Source: an uncultured Alistipes sp.
GTDB lineage: Bacteria; Bacteroidota; Bacteroidia; Bacteroidales; Rikenellaceae
NCBI GenBank assembly: GCA_900549685.1
Contig: UROX01000074.1
Coordinates: 1-11,806 of the forward strand
Reading direction: 5' to 3'
DNA length: 11,806 bases
This document shows positions 1-6,465 of this stretch, piece by piece. A program made the translations under genes and the position numbers. Numbering within the stretch: position 1 is the stretch's first letter; the number at the start of each line of letters is the position of its first letter. The notes below the pieces were generated by a model that was given only the letters and a program-made list of their open reading frames with translations, was not told where the DNA came from and ran no database searches.

Positions 1-13
1 AACTATATTTTTT

Positions 14-83
14 AATGATACCACGACCACCGAGATCAACACGGCTCTGAACACTCTTTCCCTACACAACACTCTTCCGATCT
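14..83 (+). other. Illumina P5/Read 1 adapter with i5 index (assembly artefact)
   Basis: This segment is not genomic. Bases 14-42 match the 29-base Illumina P5 flow-cell sequence with 3 mismatches. Bases 51-83 match the 33-base TruSeq Read 1 primer with 2 mismatches, ending in CTCTTCCGATCT. The 8 bases between them, GGCTCTGA (43-50), equal the TruSeq i5 index I remember as D504. Order, spacing and orientation are those of a library molecule, so the organism's DNA begins at about base 84. Bases 1-13 (AT-rich) lie outside the adapter and are probably also artefact. Adapter sequences are from memory. Confidence 0.96.
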
Positions 84-95
84 ACGAATATATTG

Positions 96-103
96 TATAT
101 TTG
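96..103 (+). promoter_or_regulatory. Bacteroidetes -7 box for the DUF5606 gene (upstream part lost)
   Basis: TATATTTG fits the Bacteroidetes -7 consensus TAnnTTTG and lies 30 bases before the ATG at 134. The matching -33 element would fall near 73-77, inside the adapter, so only the downstream half of the promoter is genomic here. Confidence 0.7.
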
Positions 104-133
104 CGCCGGATTAACCAAAAACAAAACAACGAA

Positions 134-559
134 ATGGAATTGAAAGATATATTGGCCATATCGGGACAGAGCGGACTCTACAAGTTCGTCGCGCAGAGTC
201 GCAACGGTATCATCGTCGAATCGCTCGCCACCGGGACCCGCAGTTGCGCGTCGGCCGCGTCGAAGGTCAGCTCGATGGGCGAGATCGCCATTTTCACCGA
301 AACCGACGACATTCCGCTGGCGCGTGTGTTCGAGACCATCTACGAACAGACGGGCGGTCAGCCGACCATCAGCCATAAATCGACCCCGGCGGAAATCGAA
401 AAACGTTTCGCCGAAGCGTTGCCCGACTACGACCGCGAGCGCGTGCATCTGTCCGATATGAAGAAGGTCATCGCGTGGTACAACATCCTCGTCGAGGCTG
501 GCATGACCGAATTCAAAACCGGTCGCGAGGAGGAAGAAGCAGCTGCCGACGAGGCTTGA
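134..559 (+). CDS. DUF5606 domain-containing protein
   Basis: A 141-residue cytoplasmic protein with no signal peptide or membrane segment. The N-terminus (MELKDILAISGQSGLYKF) and the following stretch with NGIIVESL and GEIAIFTETDDIPL resemble DUF5606, a family I know only from Bacteroidetes and whose function is unknown. The domain covers roughly residues 1-130. It starts as a small beta-rich module (residues 1-55) and continues with helices containing FAEALPDYDRERVHLSDMKK. The last 12 residues are an acidic, alanine-rich tail (EEEEAAADEA). The ATG at 134 is preferred over the in-frame TTG at 101, because that codon lies inside the -7 box. The gene stands alone, ended by the hairpin at 627-662. 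Upstream neighbours are lost to the contig end. Confidence 0.85.
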   Translation: MELKDILAISGQSGLYKFVAQSRNGIIVESLATGTRSCASAASKVSSMGEIAIFTETDDIPLARVFETIYEQTGGQPTISHKSTPAEIEKRFAEALPDYDRERVHLSDMKKVIAWYNILVEAGMTEFKTGREEEEAAADEA

Positions 560-626
560 TGCGGTTGCCGTATCTTGTTTCGGCGCGGTCGAGTCGTACC
601 CGGCTCTTCTGTACTGGACATAATTG

Positions 627-662
627 GAAAAGCCGCCCTGCATCACAGCAGCGCGGCTTTTC
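627..662 (+). terminator. Rho-independent terminator after the DUF5606 gene
   Basis: A 10-bp perfect stem pairs GAAAAGCCGC (627-636) with GCGGCTTTTC (653-662). A further 4-bp stem, CTGC/GCAG (638-641 with 648-651), sits above one mismatch and a 6-base loop. The 3' arm contains TTTT. It lies 67 bases after the DUF5606 stop and before the next promoter. The A and T runs on both arms would also allow it to work on the - strand. Confidence 0.85.
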
Positions 663-714
663 GTATTCTGGAGCACGAACGGCCGTTTTCTTCGCAACCG
701 GAGGTCGGTGACGG

Positions 715-745
715 TTGTTTCCTGTGCGGAATCGGGGTATATTTG
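715..745 (+). promoter_or_regulatory. Promoter of the GNAT acetyltransferase gene
   Basis: TATATTTG at 738-745 fits the TAnnTTTG -7 consensus. TTG at 715-717 lies 20 bp upstream and can serve as the -33 element. The -7 box is 21 bases before the ATG at 767. Confidence 0.7.
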
Positions 746-766
746 CCGTAAACCAATTCGACGATC

Positions 767-1297
767 ATGGAAACCATTCGAATCGAAACGACCGAAGATT
801 CTTTTTTCGCTCCGTTGTGGGCAATTTACAACGAGAGTTTTCCGCGTAACGAACGACGTTCGATCGACCATCAGCGGGCGGCGTTCCGTTCGGACCGTTA
901 TCGACTGGATGCTTTTGTCGAGGACGATAGGGTGGCGGGGCTGGCCGGATACTGGGATTTTCCGGATTATGTCTATATCGAACACCTGGCTATCGACTCG
1001 GGGCTGCGCGGCGGCGGCTACGGTAGCCGGATCGTGCGGGAGTTGCTCGAACGTGTCGGGAAAACCGTCATTCTGGAGATCGAACCCGTCGAAGACGAAA
1101 TCACCGCCCGGCGATTGAGGTTTTACGAAAAACTCGGTTTCCGGGCCAATCCCTATCCTCACCGGCAGCATAAATACCATGACGACGATCCGGAAGGTTT
1201 CGGACTGACCATCCTTTCCTATCCCGCCGAAATCTCGGAGCGGGACTACGAGCGCTTCGACCGCGATCTTCGGAAAACGGTGATGGCCGGACGATAG
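767..1297 (+). CDS. GNAT family N-acetyltransferase
   Basis: A 176-residue cytoplasmic protein with a single GNAT fold. The acetyl-CoA pyrophosphate-binding motif A is clear: the beta-4 strand VYIEHLAI (residues 69-76) is followed by the loop R81-G-G-G-Y-G86, fitting R/Q-x-x-G-x-G/A. Beta-5 reads VILEIEP (101-107). The motif B helix contains RRLRFYEKLGF (115-125), where the Tyr is the usual general-acid position. The HRQHKYHD segment (132-139) is charged and may shape the substrate site. The substrate cannot be told from the sequence; it could be a small molecule or a protein N-terminus. It is a single-gene unit between the terminator at 627-662 and the one at 1593-1627. Confidence 0.88.
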   Translation: METIRIETTEDSFFAPLWAIYNESFPRNERRSIDHQRAAFRSDRYRLDAFVEDDRVAGLAGYWDFPDYVYIEHLAIDSGLRGGGYGSRIVRELLERVGKTVILEIEPVEDEITARRLRFYEKLGFRANPYPHRQHKYHDDDPEGFGLTILSYPAEISERDYERFDRDLRKTVMAGR

Positions 1298-1592
1298 TTC
1301 GTCCATCCGGAATCGGTTTCCCGAAAAAACGTTCCGTTGCGTGCGTGACGAAGATATAAGATGAAGCGCGACGGCGGATCGGTCGCTTTTAGGCTATTTC
1401 TTCGGAAAGATGTTCGGCGCCTTGCAGAAGAAGAGGCTGCCGGTACGGTTCGAGACCGTGATTCTGTCGGTCCGGTCATAGGCTGAACGTCCGGCTCGGA
1501 CCGTTTATATTTCCTACGGATGAGGTAAGCCCGCGATCCGGAAGGCGTATCGGCACTGCGATGTTCGTATGCGAGCGATATGCCGATGAACG
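1298..1592. other. Intergenic stretch, no gene recognised
   Basis: About 295 bases lie between the GNAT stop and the shared terminator. The frames open here give low-complexity Arg/Ser-rich translations with no recognisable domain, so I call no gene. TATATTTC at about 1506-1513 resembles a -7 box with one mismatch, but no gene follows it. Confidence 0.5.
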
Positions 1593-1627
1593 AAAAGGGT
1601 ATCTGCCGCGATGGCAGATACCCCTTT
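1593..1627 (-). terminator. Bidirectional terminator after rubrerythrin
   Basis: An 11-bp perfect stem pairs GGGTATCTGCC (1597-1607) with GGCAGATACCC (1613-1623) around a 5-base loop. It is flanked by AAAA (1593-1596) and CTTT (1624-1627). Read on -, the hairpin ends in TTTT about 42 bases after the rubrerythrin stop. The T-rich run after 1624 lets it also stop + strand readthrough. Confidence 0.88.
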
Positions 1628-1669
1628 CTTTTGCGATAGTCATACCGGTTTCCCGGCGAAGATCGGCCG

Positions 1670-2221
1670 TTATTTTTTGAAATAGCGGTTGTAGAGTCCT
1701 TCGAAACCTTTGCCGTGACGGGCCTCGTCTTTGCACATTTCGTGAACGGTGTCGTGGATGGCGTCCAGATTGTGCTGTTTGGCCAGCGTGGCGATCCGTT
1801 TCTTGTCTTCGCAGGCGCCGCATTCGGCTTCCATGCGCGCTTTTACGTTGGTCTTGGTGTCCCATACGATTTCGCCGAGCAGTTCTGCGAATTTGGCGGC
1901 GTGTTCGGCTTCTTCCCAAGCGTAGCGTTTGAAGGCTTCGGCGATTTCGGGATAGCCTTCGCGGTCGGCCTGACGGCTCATGGCCAGATACATGCCCACT
2001 TCGCTGCATTCGCCCGAGAAATGGGCGCGCAGTCCTTCGAGCACTTCGGCGTCCACGCCTTTGGCAACGCCGAGTACGTGTTCGTCGGCCCATACCATGG
2101 CTTCGCCTTCTACTACTTCCTTGAATTTCGAACGGGGCTGTTTACACTGGGGGCAGAATTCGGGAGCTTCGTCGCCTTCGTGCACATAACCGCATACGGT
2201 GCAGATAAATTTCTTTTTCAT
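1670..2221 (-). CDS. Reverse rubrerythrin (N-terminal rubredoxin, C-terminal diiron domain)
   Basis: A 183-residue cytoplasmic protein expected to reduce hydrogen peroxide with electrons passed from NAD(P)H. Residues 1-35 form a rubredoxin domain with Fe(Cys)4 ligands C7-x2-C10 and C23-x2-C26. Residues about 58-183 form a ferritin-like four-helix diiron domain. Likely ligands are E71, E104-x2-H107 and E166-x2-H169, plus a Glu in the third helix (E133 or E138). The domain order is the reverse of classical rubrerythrin, as in the reverse rubrerythrins of clostridia. It lies 35 bp downstream of the PerR-like gene on the same strand, so the two probably form one operon induced by peroxide. A strong terminator follows. 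Extra cysteines (C72, C134, C137, C163) are present and their role is unknown. Confidence 0.95.
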   Translation of the reverse strand: MKKKFICTVCGYVHEGDEAPEFCPQCKQPRSKFKEVVEGEAMVWADEHVLGVAKGVDAEVLEGLRAHFSGECSEVGMYLAMSRQADREGYPEIAEAFKRYAWEEAEHAAKFAELLGEIVWDTKTNVKARMEAECGACEDKKRIATLAKQHNLDAIHDTVHEMCKDEARHGKGFEGLYNRYFKK

Positions 2222-2256
2222 TTCCGTTTGATTTTTAAGTTTGCGTTTCGATTTTG

Positions 2257-2682
2257 TTATTTATCGATCGGTGAGTTTTCTTTACAATTCTTACAAAGTC
2301 CTTTGTAGTACCATTGCACTTCGTCTATTTCGATTCCTGTCGCCGAGCCTGTCGGGACGATGCTTCCCTCCGGAGCCGGCAGGTCGTGGATTGTGCCGCA
2401 ACGTCTGCATCTGAAATGGGCATGGGGCGAGGTGTCTCCGTCGAAGCGGGTGTTCCGCTCGTCGATGTCCAGCGACAGAACGGCTTTGTGATCGGCGAGC
2501 AGTCGCAGCGTGTTGTAAACCGTCGTCTTCGACAGCGTCGGCATCGTCGTCTGGAGCGCCGTGTGGATTTCGTCGGCCGTGGGATGGGTGCAGTGGGTTC
2601 TGAGATATTCCATGATGGCTATCCGCTGGACCGACGGCTTGACCCCGTGCTCGGAAAGATATTTGTGCAGATTTTGAATCAA
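2257..2682 (-). CDS. PerR-like Fur family transcriptional regulator
   Basis: A 141-residue metal-dependent repressor with an N-terminal winged helix (about 1-80, including KTTVYNTLRLL) and a C-terminal dimerisation/metal domain. The structural zinc site is C92-x2-C95 and C130-x2-C133. H33, D81, H87, H89 and D100 line up, at a constant offset of four, with the regulatory-metal residues H37, D85, H91, H93 and D104 of Bacillus subtilis PerR. An Asp at the last position is a PerR rather than Fur trait. The start is TTG at 2682-2680: the ATG slightly upstream is out of frame and meets a stop within seven codons. The gene is first in an operon with reverse rubrerythrin, and a candidate operator sits just before its start, which suggests autoregulation. 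The PerR assignment is inference from residues and neighbour. Confidence 0.93.
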   Translation of the reverse strand: MIQNLHKYLSEHGVKPSVQRIAIMEYLRTHCTHPTADEIHTALQTTMPTLSKTTVYNTLRLLADHKAVLSLDIDERNTRFDGDTSPHAHFRCRRCGTIHDLPAPEGSIVPTGSATGIEIDEVQWYYKGLCKNCKENSPIDK

Positions 2683-2684
2683 TT

Positions 2685-2699
2685 TTGTAATGATTGCAT
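2685..2699 (-). promoter_or_regulatory. Candidate PerR/Fur box (7-1-7)
   Basis: TTGTAAT-G-ATTGCAT agrees with the PerR consensus TTATAATnATTATAA at 10 of 14 fixed positions, and its inner 6-1-6 is an almost perfect inverted repeat. It lies between the -7 box (2714-2721) and the TTG start of the PerR-like gene, where a bound repressor could block transcription. This is a by-eye match only. Confidence 0.5.
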
Positions 2700-2713
2700 T
2701 TTTGTATCCGATG

Positions 2714-2743
2714 CAAATATACTTCTTTCCTCCGGAAATGCAA
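2714..2743 (-). promoter_or_regulatory. Promoter of the perR-like/rubrerythrin operon
   Basis: On the - strand, TATATTTG (2721-2714) fits TAnnTTTG. TTG (2743-2741) lies 19 bp upstream as the -33 element. The -7 box ends 31 bases before the TTG start of the regulator. Confidence 0.78.
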
Positions 2744-2995
2744 GCGATTTTGCCGATTTTTTTTCGTGATACGGAATTTTTTGCGGAATCGTTGGCGGGA
2801 CCGTTATTCTGCGGAGGCGACGGAAGTGAAAGTCGCTGTGCCCCTGCCCGGCCGGTTGTATAAGGGGCGAACGAGCCGGAATACCGTTTTTGCGGCGATA
2901 CGCGAGTCTCGCGGCCGGGGGCATTCGTTTTCGTGTGTACTGCGACTCGGAGAAAGCGTCGTCGGCCGGGAGACGGAACGTGTGTGCTGCGAAGT
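2744..2995. other. Intergenic stretch, no gene recognised
   Basis: About 250 bases between the regulator promoter and the end of the DUF486 gene. I see no convincing gene. It holds a run of eight or more T at about 2757-2765 and a 13-bp perfect palindrome at 2901-2913. Confidence 0.5.
2901..2913. repeat. 13-bp perfect palindrome
   Basis: CGCGAG-T-CTCGCG is an exact 6-1-6 inverted repeat in a region without genes, about 83 bases downstream of the DUF486 stop on the - strand. No T-run follows on either strand, so it is not a standard terminator. It could be a binding site or chance. Confidence 0.4.
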
Positions 2996-3019
2996 CTATT
3001 TCTTGAAAACGAAATAGAC
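2994..3019 (-). repeat. Inverted repeat across the DUF486 stop codon
   Basis: GTCTATTTC (2994-3002) and GAAATAGAC (3011-3019) pair perfectly around an 8-base loop. The arms encode the last residues of DUF486 (VYFVFKK) and its stop. There is no T-run after it on the - strand, so a stop-codon-overlapping terminator or mRNA-stabilising hairpin is possible but unproven. Confidence 0.45.
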
Positions 3020-3364
3020 GGCCAGAATCAGGAACATGAAGGCGACGGCATGGTTCCAGCGGAACGTTTCTGTTTTGAAAAAGAGCAGGGCGAAGAGAGT
3101 GAAAACGCCGAGCGAGATGACCTCCTGGATGACTTTGAGCTGGAAGAGCGTGAATGGGCCTCCGTTTTCCCTGAATCCGATCCGGTTGGCCGGAACCAGC
3201 AGAATGTATTCGAAGAAGGCGATGCCCCAGCAGAACAGGATCACGCCGAGTTGCGGCAGATCGTCGAACCATTTCTGTCCCTTTAGCCGGAGCTGGCCGT
3301 ACCATGCGAAGGTCATAAAAATATTGGAGATTACGAGCAGTCCGATAGTAAGAAAAGGTTTCAT
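2996..3364 (-). CDS. DUF486 (DMT superfamily) small membrane protein
   Basis: A 122-residue inner-membrane protein with four predicted transmembrane helices: about residues 4-22 (FLTIGLLVISNIFMTFAWY), 38-58 (LGVILFCWGIAFFEYILL), 76-95 (including SLGVFTLFALLFF) and 102-119 (HAVAFMFLILAVYFVF). Length, helix count and the motifs TFAWYG and FFEYILLVPANRIG are typical of DUF486, a small family related to drug/metabolite transporters (EamA-like). The transported substrate is unknown. It is transcribed divergently from the metallo-hydrolase gene and stands alone. A 9-bp inverted repeat overlaps its last codons and stop. Confidence 0.92.
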   Translation of the reverse strand: MKPFLTIGLLVISNIFMTFAWYGQLRLKGQKWFDDLPQLGVILFCWGIAFFEYILLVPANRIGFRENGGPFTLFQLKVIQEVISLGVFTLFALLFFKTETFRWNHAVAFMFLILAVYFVFKK

Positions 3365-3388
3365 TGTATGTCGAAAAGGTTAGCGCTG

Positions 3389-3396
3389 CAAAAGTA
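3389..3396 (-). promoter_or_regulatory. -7 box for the DUF486 gene
   Basis: On the - strand TACTTTTG fits TAnnTTTG and lies 24 bases before the DUF486 start at 3364. No good TTTG is seen 19-21 bp further upstream. Confidence 0.45.
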
Positions 3397-3399
3397 CAT

Positions 3400-3407
3400 C
3401 ATATTTG
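3400..3407 (+). promoter_or_regulatory. Weak -7 box for the metallo-hydrolase gene
   Basis: CATATTTG differs from TAnnTTTG at one position and lies 40 bases before the ATG at 3448. It is only 3 bp from the opposing DUF486 -7 box, so the two divergent promoters would compete for polymerase. No clear -33 element is seen. Confidence 0.3.
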
Positions 3408-3447
3408 CTGATTTCCATTCCGCATTGAAACTTAAACACGAAGAACG

Positions 3448-4086
3448 ATGACGGATCAATATCTCACCGAAGAAAAAACGCTCGAAATGAGCTGTCTCGG
3501 CCATGCGGCTCTGATGTTCCGCTACGGCGACGAGATCATCCATGTCGATCCTTACGGCGACGTGGCCGATTACACCCGGTTGCCTGCAGCCGATCTGATT
3601 CTTATCACCCATCATCACGGGGATCATTTCGATACACTGGCCATCGAGGCCATCGAGAAACCCGCGACACAGATCATCGCCAGCGAGCGGGTCGTCCGTG
3701 AGTTGGGCCGGGGAACGGCGCTGCGCAACGGCGGCCGTGCCCGCTGGCGCGAAATCGGTATCGAAGCCGTTCCGGCCTATAACCGCGTGTCCATGCGGTC
3801 GCCGGGCGAACCTTTCCATATCAAGGGCGAGGGCAACGGATATATCCTCGAAGTGGGACACCTTAGGATATACATTGCGGGCGATACCGAGCTGATTCCG
3901 GAAATGGAAAACCTCGGCCGCATCGACGTCGCGTTCCTGCCCAAGAATATGCCTTATACGATGAGCGACCAGATGTTCGTCGAGGCGGCCCGGCTCATCC
4001 GTCCCGCCTCGCTGTATCCCTACCACTATTTCGAAGTGGACCGTATCGCGTTGCAGAAGGCTTTGCCCGACATCCGTATCCGGTAG
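3448..4086 (+). CDS. UlaG-like metallo-beta-lactamase-fold hydrolase
   Basis: A 212-residue cytoplasmic metal-dependent hydrolase. The signature H55-x-H57-x-D59-H60 (THHHGDHFD) follows the strand DLILIT. The bridging Asp is in G145-D146-T147, and the last metal ligand is probably H193 (YPYHYFE). GHAALMF near residue 18, YNRVSMRSPGEPFH (111-124) and the IAGDTELIPEM stretch are typical of the UlaG/YtkL subgroup, which acts on phosphorylated lactones or similar esters. The actual substrate cannot be inferred. The gene is divergent from DUF486 and converges on proA with only 11 bases between stops, leaving no room for a terminator hairpin between them. Confidence 0.93.
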   Translation: MTDQYLTEEKTLEMSCLGHAALMFRYGDEIIHVDPYGDVADYTRLPAADLILITHHHGDHFDTLAIEAIEKPATQIIASERVVRELGRGTALRNGGRARWREIGIEAVPAYNRVSMRSPGEPFHIKGEGNGYILEVGHLRIYIAGDTELIPEMENLGRIDVAFLPKNMPYTMSDQMFVEAARLIRPASLYPYHYFEVDRIALQKALPDIRIR

Positions 4087-4097
4087 GGGGGAAGGGT

Positions 4098-5345
4098 TCA
4101 GGCGCGGGTCTGGCCGTCTCCTTCGATCAGGTATTTGTAGGTGGTCAGCTCGCGCAGGGCCATCGGGCCGCGGGCGTGGAGTTTCTGGGTGCTGATTCCG
4201 ATTTCGGCGCCCATGCCGAACTGCGCTCCGTCGGTGAAGGCCGTCGATACGTTGGCGTATACGCAGGCGGCGTCGATGCGTCGCTGGAATTCGAGAATCG
4301 TCGCCCGGTCTTCAGACACGATGGCCTCGCTGTGGCGCGAGGAGTAGCGTGTGATGTGCGCTACGGCCTCGTCCAGCGATCCGACCGTGCGGATCGACAT
4401 TTTGTAGGAGAGGAATTCGGTCCCGTAACTGTGCTCGTCGGAGGGCAGCAGCAGTCCGGCCGGATAACTGTCCCGCAAGGCTCCGAAGGCCGCCTCGTCG
4501 GCATAGACCGTTACCCCGCGGTCGGCCAGCGGCGCACACAGTGCGGGCAGGTCGCCGAGTCGGTCGCTGTGGACGACCAGACAGTCGAGCGCGTTGCATA
4601 CGCTGACCCGGCGCGTTTTGGCGTTCAGGACGATGGCCGTTCCTTTGGCGAGGTCTCCCGCCCGGTCGAAATAGGTGTGGCAGATACCCGCTCCCGTTTC
4701 GATGACCGGTACGCGGGCGTTGTCGCGGACGAAGTCGATGAGTCCTTTGCTGCCCCGCGGAATGACCAGATCGACATATCCCACGGCATTGAGCAGCAGG
4801 GCGGTCGCCTCCCGTTCGGCGGGAAGCAGCGTCACGCAGCACTCGTTCAGTCCTTGCGCCCGCAGCACCTCGCGGATCACGCCGGCGATCGCCTCGTTCG
4901 AACGGCGGGCGTCGCTTCCGCCTTTCAATATACAGGCGTTACCCGATTTCAGACAAAGCGAGAAGACATCGAACCCCACGTTGGGCCGCGCTTCGTAAAT
5001 CACGCCGATCACGCCGAACGGCACGCTCGTCTTGCGGATCGTCATGCCGTTGGGCCGGGTTTCCTCGCTCAACACGATGCCCAGCGGCGACGGCAGCGAG
5101 GCCACGTTGCGAATGTCGGCGGCTATGCCGGCGATTCTTTTTTCGTCGAGCAGCAACCGGTCGTACATCGGGTTCTGCGGGTCCATGCGGGCGAGGTCCT
5201 CGCGGTTGGCCTCGATGATCGCTGCGGCGTGCGCTTCAGTTGCGTCGGCCAGTGCCAGCAGCGTGCGGTCGATATGGTCGGTCCGGACCAGATTCAGTTC
5301 GCGGGAGGCCGTTACGGCCCGTTCGAATATGTCGTGGGTTTGCAT
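4098..5345 (-). CDS. proA: Gamma-glutamyl phosphate reductase ProA
   Basis: A 415-residue NADPH-dependent enzyme of the aldehyde dehydrogenase superfamily. It reduces gamma-glutamyl phosphate to glutamate-5-semialdehyde, the second step of proline synthesis. The catalytic cysteine is C250 in VSVCNALD. Other family motifs are IYEARPNVGFD (116-126), IPRGSKGLI (195-203), ETGAGICHTY (216-225) and, near the C-terminus, AEIGISTQKLHARGP followed by LTTYKY. The length is normal for ProA. It is the last gene of the proC-proB-proA operon, starting 13 bases after proB. The N-terminal residues about 1-110 include the expected helical and NAD-binding parts, with no truncation. Confidence 0.98.
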   Translation of the reverse strand: MQTHDIFERAVTASRELNLVRTDHIDRTLLALADATEAHAAAIIEANREDLARMDPQNPMYDRLLLDEKRIAGIAADIRNVASLPSPLGIVLSEETRPNGMTIRKTSVPFGVIGVIYEARPNVGFDVFSLCLKSGNACILKGGSDARRSNEAIAGVIREVLRAQGLNECCVTLLPAEREATALLLNAVGYVDLVIPRGSKGLIDFVRDNARVPVIETGAGICHTYFDRAGDLAKGTAIVLNAKTRRVSVCNALDCLVVHSDRLGDLPALCAPLADRGVTVYADEAAFGALRDSYPAGLLLPSDEHSYGTEFLSYKMSIRTVGSLDEAVAHITRYSSRHSEAIVSEDRATILEFQRRIDAACVYANVSTAFTDGAQFGMGAEIGISTQKLHARGPMALRELTTYKYLIEGDGQTRA

Positions 5346-5358
5346 GTCGTCGTATCGT

Positions 5359-6447
5359 TTAGTCGAGGTAAAGATAGTCGTAGTGGATGAATGGCCGTGC
5401 GCCCTTTTGCCCTGCCGTCGTCCGTGCTTCGGTACTGTCGCAGGAAATACGGCCTACGCCGATGGCCTGTCCGTCGGGAGTGACGATGCGGACGATGTCG
5501 TCCTTCTCGAATTCGCCCTCGACACGCTCGACCCCCACCGGGAGCAGGCTGGTCGCTTCCGGACGGTTCAGCGCTTCGTAGGCGCCTGCGTTGATGTGCA
5601 GCTCGCCTTTGGCGAAACCTTCCGAATGGGCGATCCATTTCTTGATCTGCGAGATCGGTTTGGGCGACGGGACGAAGCGTGTCGAGACGACGTCCCGATC
5701 CGCGGAGAGCAAGTCCAGAAGTATGTCGTCCCGCTTGCCGTTGGCCACGATCACCTCGATGCCTTCGTCGGCGACTTTCGTGGCGATGCGGCTTTTGGTC
5801 AGCATGCCGCCGCGTCCGAACTGCGATTTGCCGGTCTGGATGTATCCGCTCAGGTCGTCCCGCCGGGGCTGTACCTCGCGGATCACGCTCGACGACGGGT
5901 CCGAAGGGTGCCCGTTGTATATGCCGTCGATGTTGCTCAGGATGACGAGCGCCTCGGCATCCATCATGGCGGCCACCAGACCCGACAGTTCGTCGTTGTC
6001 GGTGAACATCAGTTCCGTGACCGAGATCGTGTCGTTCTCATTGACGATGGGGATGACGCCGTTTTCGAGCATCACGCTCATGCAGTGTTGCTGATTGAGG
6101 TAGTGGCCCCGTGTCGAAAGGCTTTCTTTGGTCGTGAGCACCTGTCCGCAGGCGATGCCGTGTTCGCGGAACAGCTCGTAGTAACGGTTGATGAGCTTGA
6201 CCTGTCCGACGGCCGAATAGAGCTGCCGGGCCGATACGGCGTCCAGTTTGCGGACGCCCAGTTCGCTCCGGCCCGAGGCAACCGCTCCGGACGAGACCAG
6301 AATGATTTCGATGCCGCGGCGGTGCAGTTCGGCGATCTGGTCGGCGAGAGCCGACATCCGCGTGACGTCCAGCGTGCCGTCGCGGCGTGCGAGCACGTTG
6401 CTGCCCACTTTGACGACCACGCGTTTGAATCTGAGTTTTTCTTCCAT
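5359..6447 (-). CDS. proB: Glutamate 5-kinase ProB with PUA domain
   Basis: A 362-residue cytoplasmic kinase that phosphorylates glutamate with ATP to gamma-glutamyl phosphate, the first and usually proline-inhibited step of proline synthesis. The amino acid kinase domain spans about 7-260: KVGSN (13-17) for phosphate binding, VSSGAVASG (51-59), VNENDT (135-140) and FTDND (148-152) for glutamate binding, and GRGGM (211-215) near the nucleotide. Residues about 275-355 form the C-terminal PUA domain found in full-length ProB. It lies 18 bases after proC and 13 before proA. The product is unstable, which is why ProB and ProA are usually made together. Confidence 0.98.
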   Translation of the reverse strand: MEEKLRFKRVVVKVGSNVLARRDGTLDVTRMSALADQIAELHRRGIEIILVSSGAVASGRSELGVRKLDAVSARQLYSAVGQVKLINRYYELFREHGIACGQVLTTKESLSTRGHYLNQQHCMSVMLENGVIPIVNENDTISVTELMFTDNDELSGLVAAMMDAEALVILSNIDGIYNGHPSDPSSSVIREVQPRRDDLSGYIQTGKSQFGRGGMLTKSRIATKVADEGIEVIVANGKRDDILLDLLSADRDVVSTRFVPSPKPISQIKKWIAHSEGFAKGELHINAGAYEALNRPEATSLLPVGVERVEGEFEKDDIVRIVTPDGQAIGVGRISCDSTEARTTAGQKGARPFIHYDYLYLD

Positions 6448-6465
6448 ACGGCGTTCGGTTGGGGG

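Noticed and set aside
62..1306. 414-residue open frame on - from the contig end
   Set aside because: It runs into the adapter sequence and lies opposite two recognisable + genes and a terminator.
1298..1592. Pseudogene remnant between the GNAT and rubrerythrin genes
   Set aside because: No frame shows even a partial recognisable domain; the open frames look like compositional noise.
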